Shown piece after piece: positions 42,454 through 50,978 of a stretch of DNA of 64,000 nucleotides. This DNA is from Tumebacillus lacus (GTDB taxonomy: Bacteria; Bacillota; Bacilli; Tumebacillales; Tumebacillaceae). The stretch is taken from contig NZ_JAPMLT010000003.1 of assembly GCF_026410385.1 (NCBI RefSeq), forward strand, positions 248,001-312,000. The letters run 5' to 3'. The translations under genes were made by a program, and so were the position numbers. Each line of letters begins with the position of its first letter. The stretch's first letter is position 1. Under the pieces are notes generated by a model that saw nothing but the letters and a program-made list of their open reading frames with translations, was not told the DNA's origin and did no database searches.

Positions 42454-42527
42454 TTGATCTCCCCCATTCCATTCATCCAACACTTTGTAAGGATTTATTT
42501 TGTAAATACCCTTCACTCACACTCTCA

Positions 42528-42557
42528 GTATATTGACCCCTTTGTAAATCATTCCAA
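42528..42557 (-). promoter_or_regulatory. Candidate promoter of the radical SAM peptide operon
   Basis: On the minus strand TTGGAA (42552-42557), an 18-nt spacer and TATACT (42528-42533) lie about 75 nt before the ATG at 42453. Three direct repeats of TTTGTAA (plus strand, around 42484, 42499 and 42541) surround it and may bind a regulator. Confidence 0.45.
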
Positions 42558-42603
42558 ATCATACATGAAATAATTTGAAGAGCCTGTACATTATTTATCA
42601 GAA

Positions 42604-42638
42604 AATAAAGAAAACCGTCCTGCACGAGAAGGACGGTC
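42604..42638 (-). terminator. Terminator of the suf operon
   Basis: On the minus strand ACCGTCC/GGACGGT with a 10-nt loop is followed by TTTTCTTTATTTT, right at the sufB stop. Confidence 0.85.
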
Positions 42639-44073
42639 AGCCGATGGAGCCTTTCATTTCAAATTTGATCAAGCGGTTCATCTCGACGGCGTACTCCATC
42701 GGCAGCTCGCGGGTAAACGGTTCGAGAAAGCCCATCACGATCAGTTGGGTGGCGTCTTCTTCGCTGAGACCGCGGCTCATCAGGTAGAAGAGCTGGTCCT
42801 CCGACACTTTCGAGACGCTGGCTTCGTGCTCCAGCGTCACGTCATCGGTGCGGATCTTGTTGACCGGGATCGTGTCGGCAACCGATGCGTCGTCGAAGAT
42901 CAACGTGTCGCATTTGATGCTCGCTTTTGATCCTGCCGCTTTGGGGCCGAATTCACAGAGACCGCGGTACGTGGTTTTGCCGCCCTGTTTGGAGATCGAT
43001 TTGGAAAGCACCGTCGAGGTGCAGCCCGGCGCGAGGTGGACGACTTTTGCTCCGGCGTCTTGATGCTGGCCGCTGCCTGCGACGGCGATGGAGAGGATCG
43101 TCCCTTTGGCGCGGGGGCCGGTCATATAGACGGCAGGGTATTTCATCGTCAGTTTGGAGCCGATGTTGCCGTCGACCCACTCCATCGTCGCGTCGGTGCG
43201 GGCGACGGCTCGTTTCGTGACGAGGTTGTAGATGTTCGGCGCCCAGTTTTGGATCGTCGTGTAGCGGCAACGGGCCCGGTCCTTGACGAGGATCTCGACG
43301 ACCGCCGCGTGCAGGGAGTCGGTGGAGTAGATCGGTGCGGTGCAGCCCTCTACATAATGCACGAAACTGTCCTCTTCGGCGATGATCAGCGTGCGCTCAA
43401 ACTGGCCCATGTTTTCCGAGTTGATCCGAAAATACGCCTGCAACGGCACCTCGCAGCGGACGCCTTTTGGCACATAGACGAACGAGCCGCCCGACCAGAC
43501 GGCGGAGTTGAGCGCGGCAAATTTGTTGTCGACAGGCGGGATGACGGTGCCGAAGTATTTTTTAAAAATCTCCGGGTGATCGCGCAAGGCGGAGTCGGTG
43601 TCGGTAAAGAGGACACCTTGATCGGCCAGCTCTTTTTGCATCGAATGGTAGACGACTTCCGACTCGTACTGGGCGGAGACCCCGGCGAGAAATTTGCGCT
43701 CCGCCTCCGGGATGCCAAGCTTTTCAAACGTGTCTTTGATCTCTTCGGGCACCTCTTCCCACGTCTTACCTTGCCCTTCGGACGGTTTGACATAATAGGT
43801 AATATTGTCAAAGTCGAGGCCGGTGAGATCGCCGCCCCACTGCGGCATCGGCATCTTTTCAAACAGCTCCAGGGCACGAAGGCGAAAATCGGTCATCCAC
43901 CCTGGCTCGTTTTTCATGGCGGAGATCGCTTCGACCGTTTTGCGGGTCAGACCTTTCTGGAATTTGACGACCGAGATGTCGCGGTCGCGAAATCCGTATC
44001 GGTACTCAGGCAGGTCGAGACGTTGTTTTTTGTCTTTGTCGTTGTGTTTGTCGTTGTCGTGTTCACGGCTCAT
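42637..44073 (-). CDS. sufB: Fe-S cluster assembly scaffold protein SufB
   Basis: SufB with SufC and SufD builds Fe-S clusters. The 478-residue protein has the family core ([68 protein letters not shown] with the cluster-binding Cys) and the C-terminal [20 protein letters not shown]. The N-terminus ([18 protein letters not shown]) is unusually rich in Asp, Lys and His. It overlaps sufU by 11 bp and is the last gene of sufC-D-S-U-B. Confidence 0.96.
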   Translation of the reverse strand: MSREHDNDKHNDKDKKQRLDLPEYRYGFRDRDISVVKFQKGLTRKTVEAISAMKNEPGWMTDFRLRALELFEKMPMPQWGGDLTGLDFDNITYYVKPSEGQGKTWEEVPEEIKDTFEKLGIPEAERKFLAGVSAQYESEVVYHSMQKELADQGVLFTDTDSALRDHPEIFKKYFGTVIPPVDNKFAALNSAVWSGGSFVYVPKGVRCEVPLQAYFRINSENMGQFERTLIIAEEDSFVHYVEGCTAPIYSTDSLHAAVVEILVKDRARCRYTTIQNWAPNIYNLVTKRAVARTDATMEWVDGNIGSKLTMKYPAVYMTGPRAKGTILSIAVAGSGQHQDAGAKVVHLAPGCTSTVLSKSISKQGGKTTYRGLCEFGPKAAGSKASIKCDTLIFDDASVADTIPVNKIRTDDVTLEHEASVSKVSEDQLFYLMSRGLSEEDATQLIVMGFLEPFTRELPMEYAVEMNRLIKFEMKGSIG

Positions 44074-44491
44074 CCGGTTCCCCCCTGATGCCTTGCTCCA
44101 GCGCGTTCCACGCGAGCAGGGCGCATTTGATCCTTGCCGGAAACTGTCGCACGCCGCTGAGCGCTTCGAGATCGCCGAGCTTTGTCACGTCCGCGTCTTC
44201 GCCTTGGACGAGCCGGCGAAATGCACGGCTGAGTACGAGCGCTTCGGACAGCGGCAGTCCTCGGACCGCCTCGGTCAGCATGGAAGCCGAGGCGATCGAG
44301 ATCGAGCAGCCGACCCCTTCGAAGGAAGCGTCGGCGACCACACCCTGCTCGACGGTGAGATAAAGCGTCACTTCGTCGCCGCAGGTCGGGTTGAGCAACC
44401 GGACGGCGAGGGCGTTCGCAAGGGCATGGCGGTTGCGCGGGCGTTGGCTGTGGTCGAGGATGACGTGGCGGTAGAGGTCTTGCAGGTTCAT
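44063..44491 (-). CDS. sufU: Fe-S cluster assembly sulfur-transfer protein SufU
   Basis: SufU takes persulfide sulfur from SufS. The 142-residue protein binds Zn through Cys/Asp in [20 protein letters not shown] and RIKCALLAW, all present. It starts 4 bp before the sufS stop (ATGA overlap). Confidence 0.95.
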   Translation of the reverse strand: MNLQDLYRHVILDHSQRPRNRHALANALAVRLLNPTCGDEVTLYLTVEQGVVADASFEGVGCSISIASASMLTEAVRGLPLSEALVLSRAFRRLVQGEDADVTKLGDLEALSGVRQFPARIKCALLAWNALEQGIRGEPDEP

Positions 44492-45720
44492 GCCTGAAAC
44501 AACTCCTTCGCCTTGCGCAGCCCGTCGACGAGTCGGTCGACGTCCGCACGCGTGTTATAGAGGGCAAAACTGGCCCGGACTGTCGCTGGCACCCCAAGCC
44601 AACGCATCGCCTGCTGGCAACAGTGGTGTCCGGCGCGCACGGCGATCCCTTCGCTGTCGAGCACGGTGGCGATGTCGTGCGGGTGGATGTCCCCGAGGTT
44701 GAAGGTGAGCAGGTCGCCGCGCTCTGTGCCCGGTCCCGGACCGTAGAGGGAGATGCCTTCGAGGTCTGCGAGAGACACGTACGCGTAGCGGGTGAGGTCT
44801 TGGACGGCGCGGTGGATGCGATCCATGCCGATCCCGGACAGATAGTCGAGAGCTGCCCCGAGTCCGATCGCCTGCAGGATCGGCGGCGTGCCCGCTTCCA
44901 ATTTCCAAGGCGCGTCTTTCCACGTGGAGTCGGTCAGTTCCACGCGGTCGATCATCTCGCCGCCAAAGAGGAGCGGGTCGGTCCTCTGCAACATCTCCCG
45001 CTTGCCGTACAGCACGCCCACTCCGGTCGGGCCGTACGCTTTGTGCCCGGAAAAGGCGAGAAAGTCGCAATCGAGCGCCATCACGTCCACCAGCCGCTGC
45101 GGCACCGACTGCGCGGCGTCGACCACAAGGGCGGCTCCGACGCGATGGGCGAGGTCGGCGAGACGGCGGATCGGGTGGACGGTGCCGAGCACGTTGGAGA
45201 CGTGGGCGATGGTGACGAGCTTGGTACGGGGGTTGATCTTTTTTTCTGCCGCCTCCAGATCGAGCGTGCCGTCGGGCAGGAGCGGGAGAAATGTCAACCG
45301 GGCGCCGGTGCGTTTGGCGACCTGCTGCCACGGGACGAGATTGCTGTGATGCTCCGCCAAGGTGGTGACGATCTCATCGCCCGGCTGCAGGCGCGGCATC
45401 GCGTAACCAAACGCGACGAGGTTCAGCGATTCGGTGGTGCCGCGCGTGAAGACGATCTGCTGCCCGGACGGCGCGCCGAGGAAGCGGGCTGTTTTTTCCC
45501 GGGCCGCTTCGTAGAGGTCGGTCGCTTCGGCGGCCAGTTCGTAGACGCCGCGGTGGACGTTGGCGTTGTGCAGCCGATAGCAGCGGTCGAGCGTGTCGAG
45601 CACGAGTTGCGGCTTTTGCGAGGTGGCCGCGCTGTCGAGGTAGACGAGCGGTTTGCCGTGCGAAGAGCGGGCGAGCAGCGGGAAATCGTCGCGCAGGACG
45701 CGGCGGTCGGGATCGTTCAT
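44488..45720 (-). CDS. sufS: Cysteine desulfurase SufS
   Basis: SufS removes sulfur from cysteine using PLP and passes it to SufU. The 410-residue protein contains YLDSAATSQKPQ, the PLP lysine in FSGHKAYGPTG, and the active-site RAGHHCCQQAMRWLG with the catalytic cysteine (two Cys adjoin). It is coupled to sufD by a 4-bp overlap. A longer frame beyond the ATG at 45720 lies inside sufD. Confidence 0.96.
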   Translation of the reverse strand: MNDPDRRVLRDDFPLLARSSHGKPLVYLDSAATSQKPQLVLDTLDRCYRLHNANVHRGVYELAAEATDLYEAAREKTARFLGAPSGQQIVFTRGTTESLNLVAFGYAMPRLQPGDEIVTTLAEHHSNLVPWQQVAKRTGARLTFLPLLPDGTLDLEAAEKKINPRTKLVTIAHVSNVLGTVHPIRRLADLAHRVGAALVVDAAQSVPQRLVDVMALDCDFLAFSGHKAYGPTGVGVLYGKREMLQRTDPLLFGGEMIDRVELTDSTWKDAPWKLEAGTPPILQAIGLGAALDYLSGIGMDRIHRAVQDLTRYAYVSLADLEGISLYGPGPGTERGDLLTFNLGDIHPHDIATVLDSEGIAVRAGHHCCQQAMRWLGVPATVRASFALYNTRADVDRLVDGLRKAKELFQA

Positions 45721-47036
45721 CGCGGGCTCAACTCCTTCGCCCGGTCGTCGATGTGCCGGTCGAGCCAGCCGTCGAGCGCAGGGACCATCCCTTGAAACGG
45801 CAACGCTTTGGCGAACGGCTGCAGGAAGCCGCACAAGAGCAGCCGCTTTGCCTCCGTCTCGCTCAGCCCCCGGGCCATCAGGTAGAACATCGGATCATCC
45901 GGGAGCGGCCCGACGGAGAGCGCATGATCGCATTGAACGTCCTCTTCCTCTATATAAAGAGTCGGCACCGCCTGCGCACGGGCAGTCGGATCGAGCAAGA
46001 TCATCCGCTCCTCTTGGATCGAACGGGCCTTGACCGCCCCTTTGTCGATCTGCGAGACCGTCTGAATCTGCAGGTTCGCCTCTCCTGTCGCCAGCGCATG
46101 CGCCCGCATCCGGCTGTCGGTGTGGCGGCCCTTGTGGTGAGCGGTCAGGGTCAGGTCGAGATGCCGCTGTCCGCTGCCCAAGCAAACTGCATCGAACGTC
46201 GCGGCCGCCCCGTCGCCGCTCAGCTCCGCCTTGAGGTCGGCGCTGTGGTAGCCTGCACCGAGATCGGCTGTCAGCACTTCGACGCGGGCACCGCGGGCGG
46301 CTTTGGCGTGCAGGAGGTGCACCCGCGTCATCTTCGCGTCCTGCTCCTGCACCGAAACGATGCGCACGCGGGCGTTGGACTTCGCGATAATCTCAGTCAG
46401 ACCGAGCGACACGGCCGTCCCGGTCAGGTGCGACGTTTCACCGAGCAGCAACGTGACGTCGCTCCCCTCCTCCGCCACGATCAGCACGCGCGGATGCAGA
46501 TGACCGCCACTCTCCGTGCGCCGCCACCAGACTTGGAGCGGTTGTTCGGCACGGACGTTTTTCGGGATGTACAAAAAAAGCCCCTCCGTCCACAACGCCG
46601 TCTGCAACGCCGCATAGCGGTCCGCCGTGTACGGCAAGGCCGTGCCCAGATCGTTCTCCACATACTTGGGAAACATCCGGGCCGCCAATCCCAGATCGGT
46701 GAACAAAATGCCGTGGCGGGCCAATTCGGTCGTCAGGCAATGCGCCGTTTTGCGCCCGTTGACGAACTGTATCCGGCTCTCGCAATCGGCGCGAAACCCT
46801 TTTTCCAGCGGCGTCGTGTCCGGGTTGCCCGGCAGGCAGACGGCCAGCGAGGTCGGCGTGCGAAACAGGTCGACGCCACTGTCGCCGATCCGCTTCGTCA
46901 GCGGGCTTTGCGGCGGCGCGGGCATCTGCAGGGCGGCCGCCAATGCCGCCGTGCGCAGGTCGCGCAGAAACGCGGGCTCTTGGCGGCATTCGGAGATGCG
47001 CCTCACCCGCTCTGTTGCTTTCGCCTCATCGATCAT
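45717..47036 (-). CDS. sufD: Fe-S cluster assembly protein SufD
   Basis: This 439-residue SufB paralogue forms the SufBC2D complex. Typical motifs are LYIPKNVRAEQPLQVWWR, VLIVAEEGSDVTLLLGE and YIEEEDVQCDHALSVGPL, with the conserved C-terminal SETEAKRLLLCGFLQPF. It starts 4 bp before the sufC stop. Confidence 0.95.
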   Translation of the reverse strand: MIDEAKATERVRRISECRQEPAFLRDLRTAALAAALQMPAPPQSPLTKRIGDSGVDLFRTPTSLAVCLPGNPDTTPLEKGFRADCESRIQFVNGRKTAHCLTTELARHGILFTDLGLAARMFPKYVENDLGTALPYTADRYAALQTALWTEGLFLYIPKNVRAEQPLQVWWRRTESGGHLHPRVLIVAEEGSDVTLLLGETSHLTGTAVSLGLTEIIAKSNARVRIVSVQEQDAKMTRVHLLHAKAARGARVEVLTADLGAGYHSADLKAELSGDGAAATFDAVCLGSGQRHLDLTLTAHHKGRHTDSRMRAHALATGEANLQIQTVSQIDKGAVKARSIQEERMILLDPTARAQAVPTLYIEEEDVQCDHALSVGPLPDDPMFYLMARGLSETEAKRLLLCGFLQPFAKALPFQGMVPALDGWLDRHIDDRAKELSPR

Positions 47037-47791
47037 CGGGCGCCCTCCCCCTCTCCCGACACAGCCTCGTACCCTTTTTCTTCCAACAGGTCGGCCAGGT
47101 CCTTGCCGCCCGACCGGACGATCCGACCGTTTTTCAACACGTGCACATGATCGGGCGCGATGTGATCGAGCAGACGGCGGTAATGCGTGATGATCAGCAC
47201 GCCGAGATGGTCCGACCGCATGTCGTTGATCGCCTTCGCCACCGCTTTCAACGCGTCGATATCAAGCCCGGAGTCGATCTCGTCGAGGATCGCGATGCGC
47301 GGCTTGAGCAAGGCCATCTGCAGGATCTCGTTGCGCTTTTTCTCGCCGCCGGAAAATCCTTCGTTGAGGGTGCGGTCGGCAAAAGACGGGTCGATGCCAA
47401 GCTCCTGCATTTTCGCCAGCAACCCCCGATGAAACGGCAGCACGGGCACCTCCCGCCCTTCCCGTGCGTTCACGGCCAGCCGCAGAAAATTAGCATTGGA
47501 CACGCCTGCGATCTCGCCCGGCTCCTGCATCGCCAAAAACAGACCGGCCCGCGCCCGCTCGTCGACCCTCATTTCCAAAAGGTTCTGCTCGTCGAGCGTC
47601 AGACTCCCCGCCGTCACCTCATAGCGCGGATGGCCCATCAACGCCATTGCCAACGTGCTTTTGCCCGTGCCGTTCGGTCCCATGATCGCGTGGACTTCCC
47701 CTCCGTTGATCTGCAAATCCAAGCCCTGCACGATCCGGGTGCCGCCGGCGGAGACATGTAGGTTTTCGATTTTCAATTGCGGTTTGCTCAT
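47033..47791 (-). CDS. sufC: Fe-S cluster assembly ATPase SufC
   Basis: SufC is the ABC-type ATPase that powers the SufBCD scaffold. The 252-residue protein has Walker A (GPNGTGKST), the signature FSGGEKKRNEILQMA and Walker B (IAILDEIDSGLD). I chose the ATG at 47791; GAGGAGG lies 12 bases upstream, and the extension to 47818 is in the leader. It is the first gene of the operon. Confidence 0.96.
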   Translation of the reverse strand: MSKPQLKIENLHVSAGGTRIVQGLDLQINGGEVHAIMGPNGTGKSTLAMALMGHPRYEVTAGSLTLDEQNLLEMRVDERARAGLFLAMQEPGEIAGVSNANFLRLAVNAREGREVPVLPFHRGLLAKMQELGIDPSFADRTLNEGFSGGEKKRNEILQMALLKPRIAILDEIDSGLDIDALKAVAKAINDMRSDHLGVLIITHYRRLLDHIAPDHVHVLKNGRIVRSGGKDLADLLEEKGYEAVSGEGEGAR

Positions 47792-47822
47792 ACGTATTTT
47801 GCGCCTCCTCTCTTCCAAATCC

Positions 47823-47837
47823 TGACCGCTCTGGTCA
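47823..47837. promoter_or_regulatory. Palindrome in the suf operon leader
   Basis: TGACC-GCTCT-GGTCA is a perfect inverted repeat about 30 nt upstream of the sufC start, between promoter-like sequence and the ribosome site. It may be an operator for an iron- or redox-responsive regulator. Confidence 0.3.
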
Positions 47838-47911
47838 AGTATCTCTTGTCAGCATATGTGCAGAAAGTTCGTCTGCTTCCAACATTTGAAAATCTCGTTC
47901 GACCGGCACAA

Positions 47912-47949
47912 CAAAAAGGACAGCCTCCTCGCGAGCGCTGTCCTTTTTC
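47912..47949 (-). terminator. Terminator of the DUF59 gene
   Basis: The stem AAAAAGGACAG/CTGTCCTTTTT with a 13-nt loop follows the DUF59 stop; the A tract gives a T tract in the minus-strand transcript. Confidence 0.85.
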
Positions 47950-47957
47950 CCGTTTCA

Positions 47958-48266
47958 TCAAAACAGATAGCGCAGCAACGTCCGCGCCTCCTCCGACATC
48001 TTTTCCCGGCTCCACGGCGGGTCGAACGTCAAGTCCACATCGACCTGCTGCACGCCCGGCAGTTCGGCAACCCGCCCGATGATCTCCTGACGCATGCTGT
48101 CAAACGCCGGGCAGCCGAGCGTGGTCAGCGTCATCTTGATCCGCACCTCCCGGCCGTCGCCGCTGATCCCGATGCCGTAGATCAGCCCGAGATTGACGAT
48201 GTCGATCATCAACTCCGGGTCGAACACCTCTTCCAGTTTGGCCCGCACCTGCTCTGTCGTCACCAT
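47958..48266 (-). CDS. DUF59/MIP18-family metal-sulfur cluster assembly factor
   Basis: This 102-residue protein has the family sequence FDPELMIDIVNLGLIYGIGI, then MTLTTLGCPAFDSM with the key cysteine, and LTFDPPWSREKMSEEAR. Such proteins (SufT/PaaD-like, B. subtilis YitW) help load Fe-S clusters onto target enzymes. It lies just upstream of the suf operon in the same direction but has its own terminator. Confidence 0.92.
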   Translation of the reverse strand: MVTTEQVRAKLEEVFDPELMIDIVNLGLIYGIGISGDGREVRIKMTLTTLGCPAFDSMRQEIIGRVAELPGVQQVDVDLTFDPPWSREKMSEEARTLLRYLF

Positions 48267-48279
48267 CCGCCTCGTGCTC

Positions 48280-49569
48280 CTAGCGGCCTTTTTTGATCAC
48301 AAAATTGTCTTCCAGCAGCACCCAGTTTTGCGGGAACGGCAGGCCGAGCTTCCAATAGGAGATGCCGCGCAGACCGAGTTCTTTGATCAGGTCAAATTTG
48401 GCCTGCATGCTGCGCGCGTCTTCAAACCAGACGACATGCTCTTTGCCCGCATCATCCCGGTAGCGGAAGAACGGGGCTTGCGCTTTTTCATCGTATTGGA
48501 TCGCGACGTTCTCACGGGCTGCCAACGCGATGGCCGCTTGCGGCGACAGGGCTTTGGCGTATTGACCCCCGGCGACAAAAGGCAGCGTCCAGTCGTAGCC
48601 GTATAGATTTTGCCCCATCATGATCTTCGAACCGGGCATTTCGGTGAGGGCGTAGTTCAGCACTTTGCGCACCTCGGAGATCGGCGAGACCGGCATCGGC
48701 GGGCCGCCGGAATAGCCCCATTCATACGTCATGATCACGACAAAGTCGGTCACCTCGCCGTGGAAGCGGTAGTCGTGCGCTTCGTACCAGGCTCCCTTTT
48801 GCTCGGCGCTGGTCTTCGGAGCCAGCGCGGTCGAGAACAGGAACCCGGCGCCGCGGATCGCCGTCGACGCTTTGCGCAGGAAATTGTTGTACGCCTCGCG
48901 GTCCTCCGGGCGCAAGTACTCAAAGTCGAAGTGCACATCGTTAAAACCGAGCCGTCTAGCGGTCGTGATGATGTTGTCGATCAGACGGTCGGCCAGCGCC
49001 GGATTGTTCAGGAACAGGCGGCCGAGCTCGTTGCTGAATTGGCCCTGCTCCAGATTGGTCACGACCATCATCGCGATCACGCCGTTGTCACGGGCGATCT
49101 GCGGCAGGTCGCCGAGCGGGGGCGGGGTCAGCGTCGCATCCCGGTTGACGCGGAACGAGAACGGGGCGAGATAGGTCAAAAACGGCGAGGCTTCGCGCGT
49201 CGCTCTGCGCTGTGCTTCTGTCACCGTCCCGCCGAGCGGCTCGACATAGGCGTTGACCTCCACCGTGCGCTCCGGACGTCGCGGGATGTAGAGCCGCTGG
49301 CCGATGGATAGCGGCGACCCGACGGAGATGGCATTGATGCGGGCCAGTTCTTGGTAGTTCATCCCAAATCGTCTGGAGATCGACCACAGGGAATCTCCCG
49401 ACTGCACATAGTAATACTGTCCGACAATCGGGATCACCATCGATTGCCCGATCACGAGTTGACCGGGATTGGGTATTTGATTGATTTCTGCGATGCTCTG
49501 GTAGGACACGCCGTAACGTTGTGCGATCCCCCAAAGACTCTCACCGCTTTTGACGACATGAATCTGCAA
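48280..49569 (-). CDS. LysM-GH18 spore cortex-type N-acetylglucosaminidase (SleL/YaaH-like)
   Basis: This 429-residue protein has two LysM peptidoglycan-binding domains (MQIHVVKSGESLWGIAQRYG and YYVQSGDSLWSISRRFGMNY, residues 1-95) and a GH18 catalytic domain with the acid/base motif DVHFDFEYL (D-x-D-x-E). There is no signal peptide, as in SleL/YaaH proteins that reach the spore from the mother cell and cut cortex fragments during germination. The start is a TTG at 49569 with AAGGAGGG seven bases upstream. The gene ends 14 bp before the DUF59 start. Confidence 0.9.
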   Translation of the reverse strand: MQIHVVKSGESLWGIAQRYGVSYQSIAEINQIPNPGQLVIGQSMVIPIVGQYYYVQSGDSLWSISRRFGMNYQELARINAISVGSPLSIGQRLYIPRRPERTVEVNAYVEPLGGTVTEAQRRATREASPFLTYLAPFSFRVNRDATLTPPPLGDLPQIARDNGVIAMMVVTNLEQGQFSNELGRLFLNNPALADRLIDNIITTARRLGFNDVHFDFEYLRPEDREAYNNFLRKASTAIRGAGFLFSTALAPKTSAEQKGAWYEAHDYRFHGEVTDFVVIMTYEWGYSGGPPMPVSPISEVRKVLNYALTEMPGSKIMMGQNLYGYDWTLPFVAGGQYAKALSPQAAIALAARENVAIQYDEKAQAPFFRYRDDAGKEHVVWFEDARSMQAKFDLIKELGLRGISYWKLGLPFPQNWVLLEDNFVIKKGR

Positions 49570-49734
49570 GAGAATCCCTCCTTCTCTCCCCTACCCTATT
49601 CCGCGACCGCCCACATTGGTGAAACACTAGGCACAAAAAAAAGACCTCTGACCGGGAAATGAAGTGACCCCCTTATAGTAGACACATGGGAAAAACCCCT
49701 TTCCCGTCGAAGTCTACTTTAGGGGGTTTTTCAT

Positions 49735-50034
49735 ATGTCGAGAAAAGGACAGAAACATATCACGTATTCTCTTGATCTGAAGAAACAAGCAGTTGAAATG
49801 AGACTGAACGGCATGACGAAAAAACAGGTGACGGAGCAATTGGGGATTCATGATCTGGACCGTCTCAAAGTTTGGATGAGGAAGTATAAAACGGAAGGTG
49901 AAATTGGTCTTATAGACCAACGTGGGAGGCGGGAGAAGTATGTTGACCGCGAGCGATATATTCGCAAATTGGAAGTGGAGAACGCCGCATTAAAAAAGGT
50001 TTTGGAAATCCGCATGAGGAGGGGACGCAACTAA
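49735..50034 (+). CDS. IS3-family transposase OrfA
   Basis: This 99-residue protein has a helix-turn-helix (LKKQAVEMRLNGMTKKQVTE, DLDRLKVWMRKY) for binding the IS ends, followed by a leucine-zipper-like helix (YIRKLEVENAALKKVLEI). It begins after a GGGGG-containing site at 49735. The end carries the slippery heptamer by which ribosomes shift into orfB to make the full transposase. Confidence 0.92.
   Translation: MSRKGQKHITYSLDLKKQAVEMRLNGMTKKQVTEQLGIHDLDRLKVWMRKYKTEGEIGLIDQRGRREKYVDRERYIRKLEVENAALKKVLEIRMRRGRN
49992..49998 (+). other. Programmed -1 frameshift site A AAA AAG
   Basis: In the orfA frame TTA-AAA-AAG contains the heptamer A AAA AAG. After a -1 slip the frame reads through GFGNPHEEGTQLKYQAV into orfB without a stop. 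A GGAG about 17 nt upstream may act as stimulator. Confidence 0.8.
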
Positions 50035-50045
50035 AGTATCAGGCA

Positions 50046-50891
50046 GTGGAAGAGCTCAAACACCAATTTTCTATAACAGAGTTGTGCAAGGCTCTCAAAG
50101 TCTCTAGGAGCGGTTACTACAAGTATCTCGAACGCAAATGCCAACCCGATAAGAACCAAGCACTGAAAAACATGATTCAATCCATTTACCAGCGTAGAAA
50201 GGGTACTTATGGGTACCGCCGCATCCAATGGGATCTTCAGCGTAAGTACGATATGCAAGTCAATCACAAGCGAGTGTACCGTCTTATGAAACAAATGGGA
50301 CTGGCATCTGTTATTCGTCGCAAGTACCGTTATAAAGCGTATACGATGGCGGCAGCCGGGGAAAGAACCGCAGACAACCTGCTCAACCGCGATTTTCGTG
50401 CAACAGGCCCGAACCAGAAGTGGGTCACTGATGTTACTCAGATCCGAGTCGGAGGCAAGAAGATGTACCTATCGGTTATCTTGGACTTGTTCAACAATGA
50501 GGTGATCGCCTACCACACAAGTCATAGAAACGACAACCCATTGGTTCTGAACACTGTACGTAAGGCCTTGAAAAAACGGAAAGACGTATATCAGACTATC
50601 CTCCACAGTGATCGAGGATACCAGTATACGTCCCATGAGTACCATGACCTGCTCACGAAGCGGCAACTTCGTTGTAGCATGTCACGCAAAGGCAATTGCT
50701 TAGACAATGCCTGTATAGAGAGTTTCTTCTCCCATTTGAAAAGCGAAGCACTCTATCCCTATCATATACAAGATTTAGAGGAAGCACAAAAAAGAATTGT
50801 ACAGTTTATGCGATTCTACAACGAACAACGCGTACAGCTGAAACTAAACAAGCTGACGCCTGTAGAATACAGACGTCAGCTTGCTGCTTAG
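50046..50891 (+). CDS. IS3-family transposase OrfB (DDE integrase)
   Basis: This 281-residue protein has the rve integrase core: KWVTDVTQIRV (first Asp), ILHSDRGYQYTS (second Asp) and CIESFFSHLKSE (Glu), preceded by the HTH_21-like KGTYGYRRIQWDL region. It can start at the GTG at 50046, but the main product is probably the OrfA-OrfB fusion made by frameshift. No inactivating stop is present. Confidence 0.93.
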   Translation: MEELKHQFSITELCKALKVSRSGYYKYLERKCQPDKNQALKNMIQSIYQRRKGTYGYRRIQWDLQRKYDMQVNHKRVYRLMKQMGLASVIRRKYRYKAYTMAAAGERTADNLLNRDFRATGPNQKWVTDVTQIRVGGKKMYLSVILDLFNNEVIAYHTSHRNDNPLVLNTVRKALKKRKDVYQTILHSDRGYQYTSHEYHDLLTKRQLRCSMSRKGNCLDNACIESFFSHLKSEALYPYHIQDLEEAQKRIVQFMRFYNEQRVQLKLNKLTPVEYRRQLAA

Positions 50892-50978
50892 ACCAGGGTG
50901 TTTTTATCCCTGTCTACTAATTGGGGTCTTGACCAAAAAAGTCAGAGGTCTTTTTGTTTTTGTCGTGGTGTCTGTCGA

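Larger units (their letters stand above)
49654..50929 (+). mobile_element. IS3-family insertion sequence
   Basis: About 1.27 kb with orfA, orfB, a -1 frameshift site and imperfect inverted ends: TGACCCCCTTATAGTAGACA on the left (49665-49684) and TGTCTACTAATTGGGGTC on the right (50911-50928). TGACC occurs on both sides (49649-49653 and 50930-50934) and may be the target duplication; in that case the left end extends 11 bp beyond the inverted repeat. The alternative left end is 49665 without a visible duplication. Coding style is AT-richer than the host genes, as expected for a mobile element. It looks intact. Confidence 0.88.
49635..50955. other. Terminator hairpin split by the insertion sequence
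   Basis: AAAAAAAA-GACCTCTGAC (49635-49652) left of the IS and GTCAGAGGTC-TTTTTG (50941-50955) right of it are perfect 10-nt complementary arms with A and T tracts. Joined without the IS they form a normal bidirectional terminator for the alarmone synthetase gene on the minus strand. The element therefore landed in the terminator loop. Confidence 0.75.
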
